From contig NZ_FOFS01000003.1 in the NCBI RefSeq assembly GCF_900111015.1, positions 1 to 64,000 of the forward strand: a stretch of DNA of 64,000 nt, written 5' to 3'. Positions 47,261 through 56,742 of this stretch are shown here, in pieces (position 1 is the stretch's first letter; every line of letters starts with the position of its first letter). Under the pieces are notes generated by a model. That model had not been told where the DNA came from and searched no databases. It saw only the letters and a list, made by a program, of their open reading frames with translations. The DNA comes from Solimonas aquatica. GTDB taxonomy: Bacteria > Pseudomonadota > Gammaproteobacteria > Nevskiales > Nevskiaceae. The position numbers and the translations under genes are program-made.

Positions 47261-47658
47261 GCTATCTGATCGGTGCCGTCATGGCCCTGGCCGTGGCACT
47301 GGCGGCGGCCGGTGTGGGCCTGGATCGCGACCGCGCGTTTTATCCCACGCTGCTGATCGTGATCGCGTCCTACTACCTGCTGTTCGCCGCGCAGGCGCAG
47401 TCGCTGGCGCTGTTTCTTCAGGAGTCCCTGGGTCTGGCGCTGTTCACGGCGCTGGCGCTGGCCGGCTTCAAGCTCAGGCCCTGGTATCTGGTGCTGGGCC
47501 TGGCGGCGCATGCGCTGTTTGATTTCACGCATGACGCCTTCATCGCCAATCCCGGCGTGCCGGTCTGGTGGCCCTCGTTCTGCGCGGCCTACGACCTGAT
47601 GGCGGCGCTGGTGCTGGCGCTGCTGCTCCGGCGCCGCGCGAGCCGCGCCAGCGCCTGA
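47257..47658 (+). CDS. four-helix membrane protein, unknown function
   Basis: I do not recognise this 133-residue protein. Four hydrophobic helices are visible, with HALFDFTHDAFIANPGVPVWWPSFCAAYD between the last two, a His/Asp/Trp-rich loop that could face an active site or cofactor. Its ATG overlaps the hydrolase stop (ATGA). It ends one base from the convergent E2 stop, leaving no room for a terminator. Confidence 0.72.
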   Translation: MSYLIGAVMALAVALAAAGVGLDRDRAFYPTLLIVIASYYLLFAAQAQSLALFLQESLGLALFTALALAGFKLRPWYLVLGLAAHALFDFTHDAFIANPGVPVWWPSFCAAYDLMAALVLALLLRRRASRASA

Positions 47659-47659
47659 G

Positions 47660-48799
47660 CTATTCCGGCAGTTGCAGGTCGGCGACCATCGCGGCGAGGA
47701 AGCGCGTGGCCTCGCCGCCGGTGACGGCGCGGTGATCGAAGGTCACCGACAGCGGCAGCACCTTGGCAATCGCGATCTGGCCGTTCACCGGCACCACCGC
47801 ATCACGCACCGCGCCGGCGGCGACGATGGCCACGGTCGGCGGCACGATCACTGGCGTGGCGTACTTGCCGCCGAACTTGCCGAAGTTGGACAGGGTGATG
47901 GTGAAGCCGCGCAGGTCTTCCGGGGCCATGGCCTTGGCGGCGGCGGCGGCCTTCATCTTCTGCAGGCCTTCACGCAGGGAATCGTGGTTGCGGTTGGCGA
48001 CGTCGTGCAGCACCGCCACATACAAGCCATCGGGCGTGTCCACGGCCACGCCCAGGTGCACCTTGTCGAGGATGCGCCGGCCGATCTCCACACTGTCGTA
48101 CCAGGCATTGAGCGCCGGCTGCACGCGGCAGGCAGCGACCAGGGCGCGGATCAGGCGCAGGGTCACGTCCTGCGGCGCGCTCCAGGCGTGCAGCACGGCA
48201 TCGTCGGTGACGGTGGTGGGCATCACCTCGTCGCGGGCCTGCGACATGGTCTTGGCCATGGCGCGGCGCGCGCCGTGCAGTTTTTCCAGCGGGCCGACGC
48301 TGGAGAGAATCTTGTGCACGCGCTGCACGTCGGCGGCGGTGATCATCTCGTTGGGGCCGCTGGGCGTGACGATGGACAGGTCCACGTTCAGCCGCTGCGC
48401 CAGCGCGCGCACCGCCGGCATCACTTTGACGCCGGAAGCACTGCCGATGGCGGTGGCGCGCTCGCGCACCACCTCGTTGCCCTGCGTCATCGCGCCCACC
48501 ACCACGCCGGTGTCGCGGATCGCCTCGGGCGCGGGCGCGGGCGCAGCCGGCGCGGCGGCCGGCGCCTCGCCTTCGAAGCTCACCAGCGGCTTGCCCACTT
48601 CCACGGTGTCGCCGGCCTTGGCGTGCAGCCTGGCAATCACACCGGCCTGCGGGCTGGGCACTTCCACCACGGCCTTGGCAGTTTCCACCGAGACCAGGGG
48701 CTGGTCGGCGGCCACGCTCTGGCCTTCCTGCACCAGCCATTCGCGGATTTCCGCGTCCTGCAGTCCTTCACCCAAATCCGGCAGCTTGAAGACGATCAT
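47660..48799 (-). CDS. 2-oxoacid dehydrogenase E2 (dihydrolipoamide acyltransferase)
   Basis: This 379-residue core protein has one lipoyl domain (1-75, lipoyl lysine in VETAKAVVEV), an Ala/Pro linker, a peripheral-subunit-binding domain (about 125-160, PAVRALAQRLNVDLS), and the acyltransferase domain ending in LSVTFDHRAVTGGEATRF, which carries the catalytic His. It closes the E1alpha-E1beta-E2 operon. The single lipoyl domain and gene order fit a branched-chain or acetyl-transferring complex; which one is not settled. Confidence 0.9.
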   Translation of the reverse strand: MIVFKLPDLGEGLQDAEIREWLVQEGQSVAADQPLVSVETAKAVVEVPSPQAGVIARLHAKAGDTVEVGKPLVSFEGEAPAAAPAAPAPAPEAIRDTGVVVGAMTQGNEVVRERATAIGSASGVKVMPAVRALAQRLNVDLSIVTPSGPNEMITAADVQRVHKILSSVGPLEKLHGARRAMAKTMSQARDEVMPTTVTDDAVLHAWSAPQDVTLRLIRALVAACRVQPALNAWYDSVEIGRRILDKVHLGVAVDTPDGLYVAVLHDVANRNHDSLREGLQKMKAAAAAKAMAPEDLRGFTITLSNFGKFGGKYATPVIVPPTVAIVAAGAVRDAVVPVNGQIAIAKVLPLSVTFDHRAVTGGEATRFLAAMVADLQLPE

Positions 48800-48813
48800 G
48801 TGGGGTTGTGGCT

Positions 48814-49803
48814 CTAGGCTTTGGGGGCGAACTCGAAGACCTTGCGCACCTCGGCGAGGATGCGTTCGGTGTCGGGGATGTACAGGGCTTCGTGCCGGGC
48901 CAGCGGCATGATGGTGTCGTAGCCGGAGACGCGCAGCACCGGCGCGAACAGATTGAGCAGGCCGTGCTCGGCGATATTGGCGGCGATCTCGGAGGCCCAG
49001 CCGCCGGCGCGCGGCGATTCCTGCACGATCACGCAGCGCCCGGTCTTGGCCACCGAGGCGAGAATGGTGTCCATGTCCAGGGGCTTGATCGTGGCGACAT
49101 CGATCAGCTCCACGGAAATGCCTTCCTCGGCCAGACGGTCGGCGGCGGCGCGCGCGTCCTGCATCATCGCGCCCCAGGACACCAGGGTCAGATCCTGGCC
49201 TTCGCGTTCCACGAAGGCGGTGTCCAGCGGCAGGGCCTCGCCATTGTCTTCCACGGCCTGCTTGAACAGGCGATACAGGCGCGTGGGCTCCAGAAAGATC
49301 ACCGGGTCCGGATCGCGGATCGCGGCCAGCAGCAGGCCGTAGGCGCGCGCCGGGGTGGACGGCGCCACCACGCGCAAGCCCGGGATGTGCGCGAAGGTGG
49401 CTTCCACCGATTCGGAATGATGCTCGGGGGCGTGGATGCCGCCGCCATTGGGGGCGCGCAGCACCATGGGGCAGCTCAGACGGCTGCGCGTGCGATGCCG
49501 GTAGCGCGCGGCGTGATTGACGATCTGGTCGATGCAGGGATAGGTGAAGCCGGAGAACTGGATCTCCGCCACGGGCTTGAAGCCTTGTGTGGCCAGGCCG
49601 ATGGCCATGGCCGCGATCAGGGTTTCCGCCAGCGGCGTGTCGATCACGCGCTCCTCGCCGAAGGCGTCGAGCAGGCCGACGGTGGCGCGGAACACGCCGC
49701 CATTGCGGCCCACGTCCTCGCCCAGCACCAGCACCCCGGCATCGCGCTGCATCTCGCTGCGCAGCGCCAGGTTCACCGCCTCAATCAGGTTCAGTTCCGG
49801 CAT
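48814..49803 (-). CDS. 2-oxoacid dehydrogenase E1 beta subunit
   Basis: This 329-residue subunit pairs with E1alpha to form the thiamine diphosphate site. It starts PELNLIEAVNLALRSEMQRDAGVLVLGEDVGRNGG and has RVIDTPLAETLIAAMAIGLA, PNGGGIHAPEHHSES and VIVQESPRAGGWASEI, all typical. It lies between E1alpha (5 bases upstream) and E2 (14 bases downstream). Confidence 0.95.
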   Translation of the reverse strand: MPELNLIEAVNLALRSEMQRDAGVLVLGEDVGRNGGVFRATVGLLDAFGEERVIDTPLAETLIAAMAIGLATQGFKPVAEIQFSGFTYPCIDQIVNHAARYRHRTRSRLSCPMVLRAPNGGGIHAPEHHSESVEATFAHIPGLRVVAPSTPARAYGLLLAAIRDPDPVIFLEPTRLYRLFKQAVEDNGEALPLDTAFVEREGQDLTLVSWGAMMQDARAAADRLAEEGISVELIDVATIKPLDMDTILASVAKTGRCVIVQESPRAGGWASEIAANIAEHGLLNLFAPVLRVSGYDTIMPLARHEALYIPDTERILAEVRKVFEFAPKA

Positions 49804-49808
49804 GGTGC

Positions 49809-50915
49809 TCAGTGTCCCGGCTTGAGGCCGCGCGCCAGGGCCTCCTGGCGCTGCCACTCGTACTGCTTGGGCAGCTGCGCGTAGAGATGATCGAACATCG
49901 CCGCCGGTGAGGCCGGCGGTGTGGCCAGGAATTCTTCGGCGGCCTGATCGGCAAAGGCCGAGGCCTCCTGCTGCAAGGCGGCTTCGTCGCTGGCGCTGAG
50001 CAGGCCGCGAGCTTCCAGATGCTGCTTGAGGCGTTTGACCGGGCAGCGCTGCCAGGCCTCCTGCACCTCGGCCTCGTTGCGGTAGCGGCGCGCATCGTCG
50101 GCCGTGGTGTGATCGTGCAGGCGATAAGTGATGGCCTCGATCAGGCTCGGGCCACCGCCGCTGCGCGCGCGCTCGATGGCAGCGGCCAGCACCGCGCGGG
50201 TGGCGATCACATCATTGCCGTCCACCTGCTCGCCGGGCAGGCCGCCGGCGAAGGCTTTCTGTGCCAGGGTCTGGGCGCCGGTCTGGCGGCCGCGCGGCAG
50301 CGAGATCGCCCATTGATTGTTGGAGATCAGAAACACCAGCGGCAGGTTCCAGACCTTGGCCGAGGAGATGGCTTCGTAGACATCGCCCTTGCTGGTGGCG
50401 CCGTCGCCGCAGGAAGCCAGCACCACGCGCGGCTCGCGGCGCAGCTTCAGCGCATAGGCCACGCCGATGGCCTGCGGCACGTGCGAGCCGATGGGCACCG
50501 AGAGCGGAAAGTCGTGGCGGATCGCGCAGCCCTCGTAGTGCATGCCGCGCTCGTCGCCGCCCCAGTTGAGCAGGATGTCGCGCATGCGCACACCGCGCAG
50601 CAGCTGCGCGGCGTATTCGCGATAGGCGGGGATGAAGATGTCTTCGGCGCGCAGCGCGCAGCCGATGGCGGTGCCGATGGCTTCCTGGCCCAGGCAGGCG
50701 GCGTAAGTGCCCATGCGACCGGTACGCTGCAAGACCACCGCCTTCTTGTCGAAGGCGCGGGTCTGCACCATGGCGCGGTACATGCGCCGCAACTCCTCGG
50801 CGTCCTGCGCAAAGTCCGGCAGCGGTGCACGCGGCTGACCCTCGGGGTCCAGATACTGCGTGTACGTGACTTCGAACTGCGCAACGCGTTCTACGGCGGG
50901 ACTGCTGTGACTCAT
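49809..50915 (-). CDS. 2-oxoacid dehydrogenase E1 alpha subunit
   Basis: This 368-residue subunit carries the ThDP motif GDGATSKGDVYEAISSAKVWNLPLVFLI (about 190-217, ending before SNNQ) and HYEGCAIRHDFPLSVPIGSHVPQAIG. The N-terminal YLDPEGQPRAPLPDFAQDAEELRRMYRAMVQTRAFD resembles the PdhA type often used with pyruvate or branched-chain 2-oxoacids. It is the first gene of the operon; no E3 follows, so lipoamide dehydrogenase must be encoded elsewhere. Confidence 0.93.
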   Translation of the reverse strand: MSHSSPAVERVAQFEVTYTQYLDPEGQPRAPLPDFAQDAEELRRMYRAMVQTRAFDKKAVVLQRTGRMGTYAACLGQEAIGTAIGCALRAEDIFIPAYREYAAQLLRGVRMRDILLNWGGDERGMHYEGCAIRHDFPLSVPIGSHVPQAIGVAYALKLRREPRVVLASCGDGATSKGDVYEAISSAKVWNLPLVFLISNNQWAISLPRGRQTGAQTLAQKAFAGGLPGEQVDGNDVIATRAVLAAAIERARSGGGPSLIEAITYRLHDHTTADDARRYRNEAEVQEAWQRCPVKRLKQHLEARGLLSASDEAALQQEASAFADQAAEEFLATPPASPAAMFDHLYAQLPKQYEWQRQEALARGLKPGH

Positions 50916-51090
50916 GCACGCATCCTCGTGTCTTTGGCGCGGCCGGTGCGAGCATCCTGCTTCGCCCATGCGGCCGGAGCCTTGATCTTCCTTAGCGGCG
51001 GATTCTAGGGGCTTGACCGGCTTTTGGCAGCCGGAAATCCACTCAAGCGGTCGGCCCGGGCGGGCGTGCAGCACCGGCGCGGGCGCGCAA

Positions 51091-51108
51091 ATGTCATCGC
51101 GATGTCAT
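51091..51108 (+). promoter_or_regulatory. Pho box (PhoB operator) before the alkaline phosphatases
   Basis: ATGTCAT-CGCG-ATGTCAT is two perfect 7-base direct repeats with a 4-base spacer, the exact geometry of the PhoB site (consensus CTGTCAT-N4-CTGTCAT). A -10-like CAGACT (51119-51124) begins 11 bases after the second repeat ends, the spacing seen at PhoB-activated promoters where the box replaces the -35. Confidence 0.88.
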
Positions 51109-51148
51109 CGCTGGACAGCAGACTCGCGGCCATCAGCAAGGGGAAAGC

Positions 51149-52621
51149 ATGATGCGCAAACTACTCACGGCCGCCACGGTCCTGGCCGCCCTGGTTCTGG
51201 GCGGCTGCAATGACAACAAGGACTCAGTCAAACCAAAGAATCTGATCTTCTTCCTGGGCGACGGCTACGGCATCGTGCCGATGACCGCCACCCGCATCTA
51301 TACCGTGGGCGAAAGCGGTCAGCTGCAGATCGATCAGTTCCCGGAGTCGGCTTTCATCAAGACGTACTCCAATGATGCGCAGGTCACCGACAGCGCGCCC
51401 TCGATGTCGGCCTACATGACCGGCTACAAGATGAACAATGAAGTCATCTCCATGTCCACCGACACCAAGGCGGCGGATTCCAGCGGCAAGGGCTATGTCT
51501 CCGGCGCCGACAGCACCTGCCCGGCCTCGGGTAACGGCACGCCGGTGACCACGCTGCTGGAACTGGCCAAGGCTGCCGGTCGCGGCACCGCCGTGGTCAC
51601 CACCACGCGCGTCACGCATGCCACGCCCGCCGCCACGTATGCGCACATCTGTCACCGCGATGGCGAGAACAACATCGCCGCGCAGCTGGTGCCGGGCGGC
51701 AGTGGCTTCAACAGCGCGCTGCTCGATGGTGTGGACGTGGTGCTCGGCGGCGGCTGGCAGCACTTCCTGCCCCAGGGTGATACGAAGGGTTCCTCGCGCA
51801 GCGATACGCGCAACCTCGTCGATGAGATGAAGGCCAAGGGCTACAGCTACGTGAGCAATGTCACCGATCTGCAAGCCGTCCCGGCCTCCACGACGGGCAA
51901 GCTGCTGGGCCTGTTCACCAAGGGCCACATGAATTTCGATCTGGATCGTGACCCGGCCAGCGAGCCGAGCCTGTCGCAGATGACCGCCAAGGCCATCGAC
52001 ATCGTGTCGAAGAATCCGAAGGGCTTCTTCCTGATGGTGGAGGGCGGTCGTATCGATCAGGCCCTGCATCCCACGCTGGCGCGCAAGGCGCTGCAGGACG
52101 GCAAGGCTTTCGACGAGGCCATCAAGACCGCCATCGACAAGATGAAGACCCTCGATCCGGAGTTGAAGAACACCCTGATCGTGGTCACCGCCGACCATGA
52201 CCACACCCTGGTGATGAACGGCTATGCGGCACTCACCGGTGCCACCACCGATACGCATCCGGGCATTCTCGGCCTGATGCGGGATTACACCGCTGCCCAG
52301 AACACCGACGGCAGCCAGAAAGACCTGAGCACGGTGACGCCCAGCAAGGATGCCGACGGCAAGCCGTTCACGACGCTGGTGTTCGGCAACGGCGAGAACC
52401 GCATCCAGGGCAACCGCAACACGCAGAGCGACCTCAGCGATGATCAGGTGTTCAACAAGGACTATCACCAGGAGGCGGCGATCCGCATGCCCTCCGGCAG
52501 CGAGACGCACGGCGGCGGCGATGTATTCCTCGGCGCCATGGGCCTGAACGCCGACACCTTCCACGGCACGCTCGAAAACAACAAGGTGTTCGATCTGTGC
52601 AAGGCCGCTGTCGGCCTGTAA
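51149..52621 (+). CDS. alkaline phosphatase, lipoprotein (copy 1)
   Basis: This 490-residue PhoA-superfamily enzyme releases phosphate from phosphomonoesters. A signal with lipobox LGGC (C20) predicts membrane anchoring. Metal and catalytic motifs are FLGDG (D38), VTDSAPSMSAYMTG with nucleophile S82, EGGRIDQALH, TADHDHT, and the late ETHGGGDV. The residue after the metal Asp in EGGRID is Gln, where copy 2 has His; that position tunes the third metal site in known enzymes. The Pho box upstream marks it as a phosphate-starvation gene. Confidence 0.94.
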   Translation: MMRKLLTAATVLAALVLGGCNDNKDSVKPKNLIFFLGDGYGIVPMTATRIYTVGESGQLQIDQFPESAFIKTYSNDAQVTDSAPSMSAYMTGYKMNNEVISMSTDTKAADSSGKGYVSGADSTCPASGNGTPVTTLLELAKAAGRGTAVVTTTRVTHATPAATYAHICHRDGENNIAAQLVPGGSGFNSALLDGVDVVLGGGWQHFLPQGDTKGSSRSDTRNLVDEMKAKGYSYVSNVTDLQAVPASTTGKLLGLFTKGHMNFDLDRDPASEPSLSQMTAKAIDIVSKNPKGFFLMVEGGRIDQALHPTLARKALQDGKAFDEAIKTAIDKMKTLDPELKNTLIVVTADHDHTLVMNGYAALTGATTDTHPGILGLMRDYTAAQNTDGSQKDLSTVTPSKDADGKPFTTLVFGNGENRIQGNRNTQSDLSDDQVFNKDYHQEAAIRMPSGSETHGGGDVFLGAMGLNADTFHGTLENNKVFDLCKAAVGL

Positions 52622-52647
52622 GCCATCGGCGCAACCGGAGAATCACG

Positions 52648-54102
52648 ATGACCAAGAATTTCACCCGCGCCGCGATCTGGGCCGGCGTCCTGCTGGCGGT
52701 GTTCAACGCGGGCTGCTCCAACGCCGCCGGCGAAGCCAAGAATGTCATTTTCTTCCTGGGCGATGGCATGGGCCCGGTGACCAAGACCGCCGCGCGCATC
52801 TACCAGTACAAGGAAGAAGGCGCGCTGACCATGGACACCATGCCCTATGCCGCGCGCATCAAGACCTACTCGCTGGATGCGCAGACCACCGACAGCGCGC
52901 CGTCCATGGCCGCCTACATGACCGGCGTGAAATCACGCAATGAAGTGCTGGCGCTGGATGGCGGCGCGGTGTCGCAGCCTTACAAGCCCAGCGCGGTGCT
53001 GGTGGACAACGGCGACGGCAGCAGCACCTCGGTGTCCAATGCGCAGAACAACTGCCCGGCGAGCGGCAACGGCAGCGCCAAGACCACGCTGCTGGAACTG
53101 GCCAAGGCCAAGAGCAAGGCGACCGGCGTGGTCACCACGGCGCGCCTCACGCATGCCACGCCGGCGGCCACTTACGCGCATATCTGTCATCGCGATGCCG
53201 AGTACGCGATCTCGGTGCAGGCGGTGCCCGGCGGCAGCGGCTTCAACAGCGCGCTGGGCGAGGGCATCGACGTCTTGCTCGGCGGCATCAGCCAGTACTG
53301 GACGCCGTACAACAAGACCAGCAATCCCAAGGGCCGTCCCGATGGCCGCAATCTGGTCGCCGAGATGCAGGGCAGGGGTTACACCTATGTCAGCGATCTG
53401 AGCGGCCTCAATGCCGCGCCGACCAGCTCCGGCAGCAAGCTGCTCGGCCTGTTCGATCAGGCCAAGGCGCAGGGCCACATGTCCTACGAGCTGGACCGCG
53501 ATCCCGCCGTGGAGCCCAGCCTCTCGCAGATGACGGCCAAGGCCATCGACATCCTGGCGAAGAACAGCAACGGCTTCTTCCTGATGGTGGAGGGTGGGCG
53601 TATCGACCACGCGCTGCACGGCACCGATGCCAAGCGCGCGCTGGTGGATACCATCGCCTTCGACGATGCGGTGAAGACCGCCATCGACAAGATGAAGACC
53701 CTCGATCCCGACCTGAAGAACACGCTGATCGTGGTCACCGCCGATCATGACCACACCATCGCCTTCAACGGTTACGGCAAGCGCGGCACCGACGTGCTCG
53801 GTCTCAATCAGAGCTATGCCAGCGGCAGCAACAGCCTGGATGCCGACGGCCTGCCGTACACCACGCTGGTGTTCGGCAACGGTGCCAACCGCCCCGACAC
53901 GCGCAGCGCCCTGACCCAGGAGCAGGTCACCGCCACCGGCTATCTGCAGGAAGTGGCGATCCGTCGCGGCTCGGCCGGCAGCGAGACGCACGGCGGCGGC
54001 GATGTGATGCTGTTCGCGCAGGGCGCCGATCAGGCCAGCTTCAAGGGCACCATCGAGAACACCGCGGTGTTCAGCCTGATCAAGACTGCGGCGGGCTATT
54101 GA
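52648..54102 (+). CDS. alkaline phosphatase, lipoprotein (copy 2)
   Basis: This 484-residue second alkaline phosphatase follows copy 1 after 26 bases. It has its own lipobox (FNAGC, C23), FLGDGMG, TTDSAPSMAAYMTG with nucleophile S83, EGGRIDHALH, TADHDHT and ETHGGGDV. Large parts match copy 1 closely (for example HATPAATYAHICHRD and VEPSLSQMTAKAID), so it is a tandem duplicate that has diverged. It should share the PhoB-controlled transcript. Confidence 0.94.
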   Translation: MTKNFTRAAIWAGVLLAVFNAGCSNAAGEAKNVIFFLGDGMGPVTKTAARIYQYKEEGALTMDTMPYAARIKTYSLDAQTTDSAPSMAAYMTGVKSRNEVLALDGGAVSQPYKPSAVLVDNGDGSSTSVSNAQNNCPASGNGSAKTTLLELAKAKSKATGVVTTARLTHATPAATYAHICHRDAEYAISVQAVPGGSGFNSALGEGIDVLLGGISQYWTPYNKTSNPKGRPDGRNLVAEMQGRGYTYVSDLSGLNAAPTSSGSKLLGLFDQAKAQGHMSYELDRDPAVEPSLSQMTAKAIDILAKNSNGFFLMVEGGRIDHALHGTDAKRALVDTIAFDDAVKTAIDKMKTLDPDLKNTLIVVTADHDHTIAFNGYGKRGTDVLGLNQSYASGSNSLDADGLPYTTLVFGNGANRPDTRSALTQEQVTATGYLQEVAIRRGSAGSETHGGGDVMLFAQGADQASFKGTIENTAVFSLIKTAAGY

Positions 54103-54104
54103 AC

Positions 54105-54770
54105 ATGCGGGCGATGGCGGCGACGGCGGCGCTGCTGCTGGCCGCGGTCTGCGCGGCCGCTGCCGCGGCCGATCTGGACCTGCGGGTTCGTTACGAGAGC
54201 GAAGCTGTGGATGCCGCTGCCGTGCACAAGCGCGAGCAATGGCAGGACCGTCTGATCGTGCGCGAGGGCCATGTCTGGACGCAGCGCATCATCGATGCGC
54301 GGCTGCCGGCGCATGGCGGGCAGGAGCAGCACGCGCACTTCGACTTCGCGCTGGCGGCGCAGCATCTGCGCCGCGGCGAGAAGGGCGAGCTGATCGCCGA
54401 ATACGTCGATACCCGCAGCCGCACCGTGGTGTTCGTCCCGGCCGCCGAGTACGCGGCGGTCGGCTTCGACGGTTCCTGGGAAGCGGCCGCAGCCTTGCTG
54501 CCGCCGGCCGTGGTCAAGCGCATGCCGGTGCTGGTGCGCACCGCGCCCGCCGGCTGCAGCTGGCGCGAGGAGCGCCGGCAGGGACGCTACACCCGCGTGC
54601 TCTGGGACGAGCGCGGCGGCTACGCGCGGCGCATCGAGACCGGCCGCGAGGACGGCGTCGAGCGCCAGCTGATCGTCGCCGAGCCGATGCCGGCGGTCGC
54701 GGATGCCGCGCTGCCCTGGCGCGAGCTGGCCGGCTACCAGCACAAGGAATACGACGACTTCATGGATTGA
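54105..54770 (+). CDS. exported protein of unknown function behind the phosphatases
   Basis: I do not recognise this 221-residue protein. It has a signal peptide (AATAALLLAAVCAAAAAADL) and a mature part rich in Arg, Glu and His, with one Cys (APAGCSWREER). It starts 2 bases after the copy-2 stop, so it belongs to the same phosphate-starvation operon. A periplasmic or outer-membrane partner of the phosphatases is plausible but not shown. Confidence 0.72.
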   Translation: MRAMAATAALLLAAVCAAAAAADLDLRVRYESEAVDAAAVHKREQWQDRLIVREGHVWTQRIIDARLPAHGGQEQHAHFDFALAAQHLRRGEKGELIAEYVDTRSRTVVFVPAAEYAAVGFDGSWEAAAALLPPAVVKRMPVLVRTAPAGCSWREERRQGRYTRVLWDERGGYARRIETGREDGVERQLIVAEPMPAVADAALPWRELAGYQHKEYDDFMD

Positions 54771-54803
54771 AGACCGCTGCGGCAGCTGTGGTCTAATAGC
54801 GGG

Positions 54804-56051
54804 ATGCACGCTTGGTACGAACTCCTGGTCGGCTTGCGCTACACCCGCGCCAAGCGCCGTAACCATTTCATCTCCTTCATCTCCGCCGCCTCCATGGCCG
54901 GCATCGCCGTGGGCGTCACCGCGCTGATCACGGTGCTGTCGGTGATGAACGGTTTCGAGAGCGAGCTGCGCACGCGCATCCTCGGCATGGCCTCGCATGC
55001 CACGATCTCGGCCTATCAGGGCGGCCTGAGCGACTGGGCCAAGCTCGCCGAGCTGGCCCGCCAGCATCCGGACGTGGCGGCGGTGGCGCCGTACATCGAA
55101 GGCGAGGGCATGGTGAAGGTGGGCTCGGATCTCTCCGGCACCCTGCTGCGCGGCATCGACCCCAAGCAGGAGGCCACGGTCTCCGAAATCGCCCAGCACA
55201 TGAAGGTCGGCCAGCTGGATTCGCTGACGCCCGGCAGCTACAACATCGTGCTGGGCGCGGAGCTGGCGGAATCGCTGAATGTCACGGCCGGCGACAAGAT
55301 CGATCTGATGGTGCCGCAGGCCTCGGTGACGCCGGCCGGCCTGCTGCCGCGATTCCGGCGTTTCACGGTCAGCGGCGTGTTCCGCGTCGGCATGTACGAG
55401 TTCGATCGCGGCCTGGTGCTGATCGATCTGGCCGATGCCCAGGCCCTGCTGCGCATGGACAACAGCGTCACCGGCGTGCGCCTGAAGCTGCACGATCTGT
55501 TTCAGGCGCCGCGCGTGGCGCGCGAGCTGACCACCGAGCTGCCGGGCTTGTACTACGTCTCCGACTGGACGCGCAGCCACAGTAATTTTTTCCGTGCGGT
55601 GAAGACCGAGAAGATGGTGATGTTCATCATCCTCTCGCTGATCGTCGGCGTGGCCGCCTTCAATATCGTCTCCACGCTGGTGATGGTGGTGCAGGACAAG
55701 CAGCCGGACATCGCCATCCTGCGCACCCTGGGCGCCACGCCGCGTTCGATCATGGCGATCTTCATGGTGCAGGGCTGCATCATCGGCTTCGTGGGCACGG
55801 CCCTGGGGCTGGCCGGTGGCATCGCGCTGGCGCTGAACGTGGAGACCCTGGTGCCGCTGCTGGAGCGGCTGACCCATCAGCAGTTCCTGGCGCCGGATGT
55901 CTACTACATCAGCGATCTGCCATCGGAGCTGAAGCTGTCCGATGTGATCCGCATCGGCGCGCTGTCGCTGTCCCTGGGCCTGATCTCCACGATCTACCCG
56001 GCCTGGCGCGCCTCGCGCATCAATCCGGCGGAGGCGCTGCGCTATGAATAG
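54804..56051 (+). CDS. lolC: lipoprotein-releasing ABC transporter permease (LolC/E)
   Basis: This 415-residue inner-membrane permease helps extract lipoproteins for outer-membrane delivery. The first helix [29 protein letters not shown], a periplasmic domain (about 50-270) and three C-terminal helices ending [18 protein letters not shown] are standard. The ATG follows TCTAAT-AGCGGG directly with no ribosome site, suggesting a leaderless start. It overlaps lolD by eight bases. A separate lolE is not seen next to it. Confidence 0.93.
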   Translation: MHAWYELLVGLRYTRAKRRNHFISFISAASMAGIAVGVTALITVLSVMNGFESELRTRILGMASHATISAYQGGLSDWAKLAELARQHPDVAAVAPYIEGEGMVKVGSDLSGTLLRGIDPKQEATVSEIAQHMKVGQLDSLTPGSYNIVLGAELAESLNVTAGDKIDLMVPQASVTPAGLLPRFRRFTVSGVFRVGMYEFDRGLVLIDLADAQALLRMDNSVTGVRLKLHDLFQAPRVARELTTELPGLYYVSDWTRSHSNFFRAVKTEKMVMFIILSLIVGVAAFNIVSTLVMVVQDKQPDIAILRTLGATPRSIMAIFMVQGCIIGFVGTALGLAGGIALALNVETLVPLLERLTHQQFLAPDVYYISDLPSELKLSDVIRIGALSLSLGLISTIYPAWRASRINPAEALRYE

Positions 56052-56742
56052 CCCGCAGGCGCCGGTGCTGGAGGCCCTCGGCCTCAACAAGACCTTCGAC
56101 GACGGCCGGCTGCGGCTGGACGTGCTCAAGTCGGTGGATCTGGCGGTGGGACGCGGCGAGCGCATCGCCATCGTCGGCGCCAGCGGCACCGGCAAGTCCA
56201 CGCTGCTGCATTGCCTGGGCGGCCTGGATGCGCCCACGGGCGGACAGGTGCGGGTGCTGGGCGAGAGCATGTCGGACTTGAGCGATGCTGCGCGCTCGCA
56301 GCTGCGCAACCGCGCCCTGGGCTTCGTCTATCAGTTTCATCATCTGCTGCCGGAATTCACGGCGCTGGAAAACGTCGCCATGCCGCTGCGCATCCGGCGC
56401 CTGTCGCGCGCGCAGGCGCAGGACCAGGCCACCGAGCTGCTGCGCCGCGTGGGGCTGGGCGAGCGCCTGCAGCACAAGCCGGGCGAGCTGTCCGGCGGCG
56501 AACGCCAGCGTGCAGCCGTGGCACGCGCGCTGGTGACGCGGCCGGCCTGCGTGCTGGCCGACGAGCCCACCGGCAATCTCGACAAGAAGACCGCCGAGCG
56601 CGTGTTCGAGCAGATGCTCGAACTCAATCGCGAGCTGGGTACCAGCCTGGTGGTCGTCACCCATGATATGCAGCTGGCCAGCCGCATGGATCGCTTATGG
56701 ACTCTGGAGAACGGGGTGTTGCGGGAGACGTCCGCCTCCTAG
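56044..56742 (+). CDS. lolD: lipoprotein-releasing ABC transporter ATP-binding protein
   Basis: This 232-residue ATPase powers LolC/E. Walker A is GASGTGKST (about 42), the signature is LSGGERQR, and Walker B is [11 protein letters not shown]; the MacB/LolD-like [24 protein letters not shown] is present. It overlaps lolC upstream and comEC downstream. Confidence 0.96.
   Translation: MNSPQAPVLEALGLNKTFDDGRLRLDVLKSVDLAVGRGERIAIVGASGTGKSTLLHCLGGLDAPTGGQVRVLGESMSDLSDAARSQLRNRALGFVYQFHHLLPEFTALENVAMPLRIRRLSRAQAQDQATELLRRVGLGERLQHKPGELSGGERQRAAVARALVTRPACVLADEPTGNLDKKTAERVFEQMLELNRELGTSLVVVTHDMQLASRMDRLWTLENGVLRETSAS

Noticed and set aside
54096-56309. A 737-codon minus-strand ORF
   Set aside because: It is antisense to the exported protein, lolC and the start of lolD, has low-complexity His/Gln/Arg composition and no family motif.
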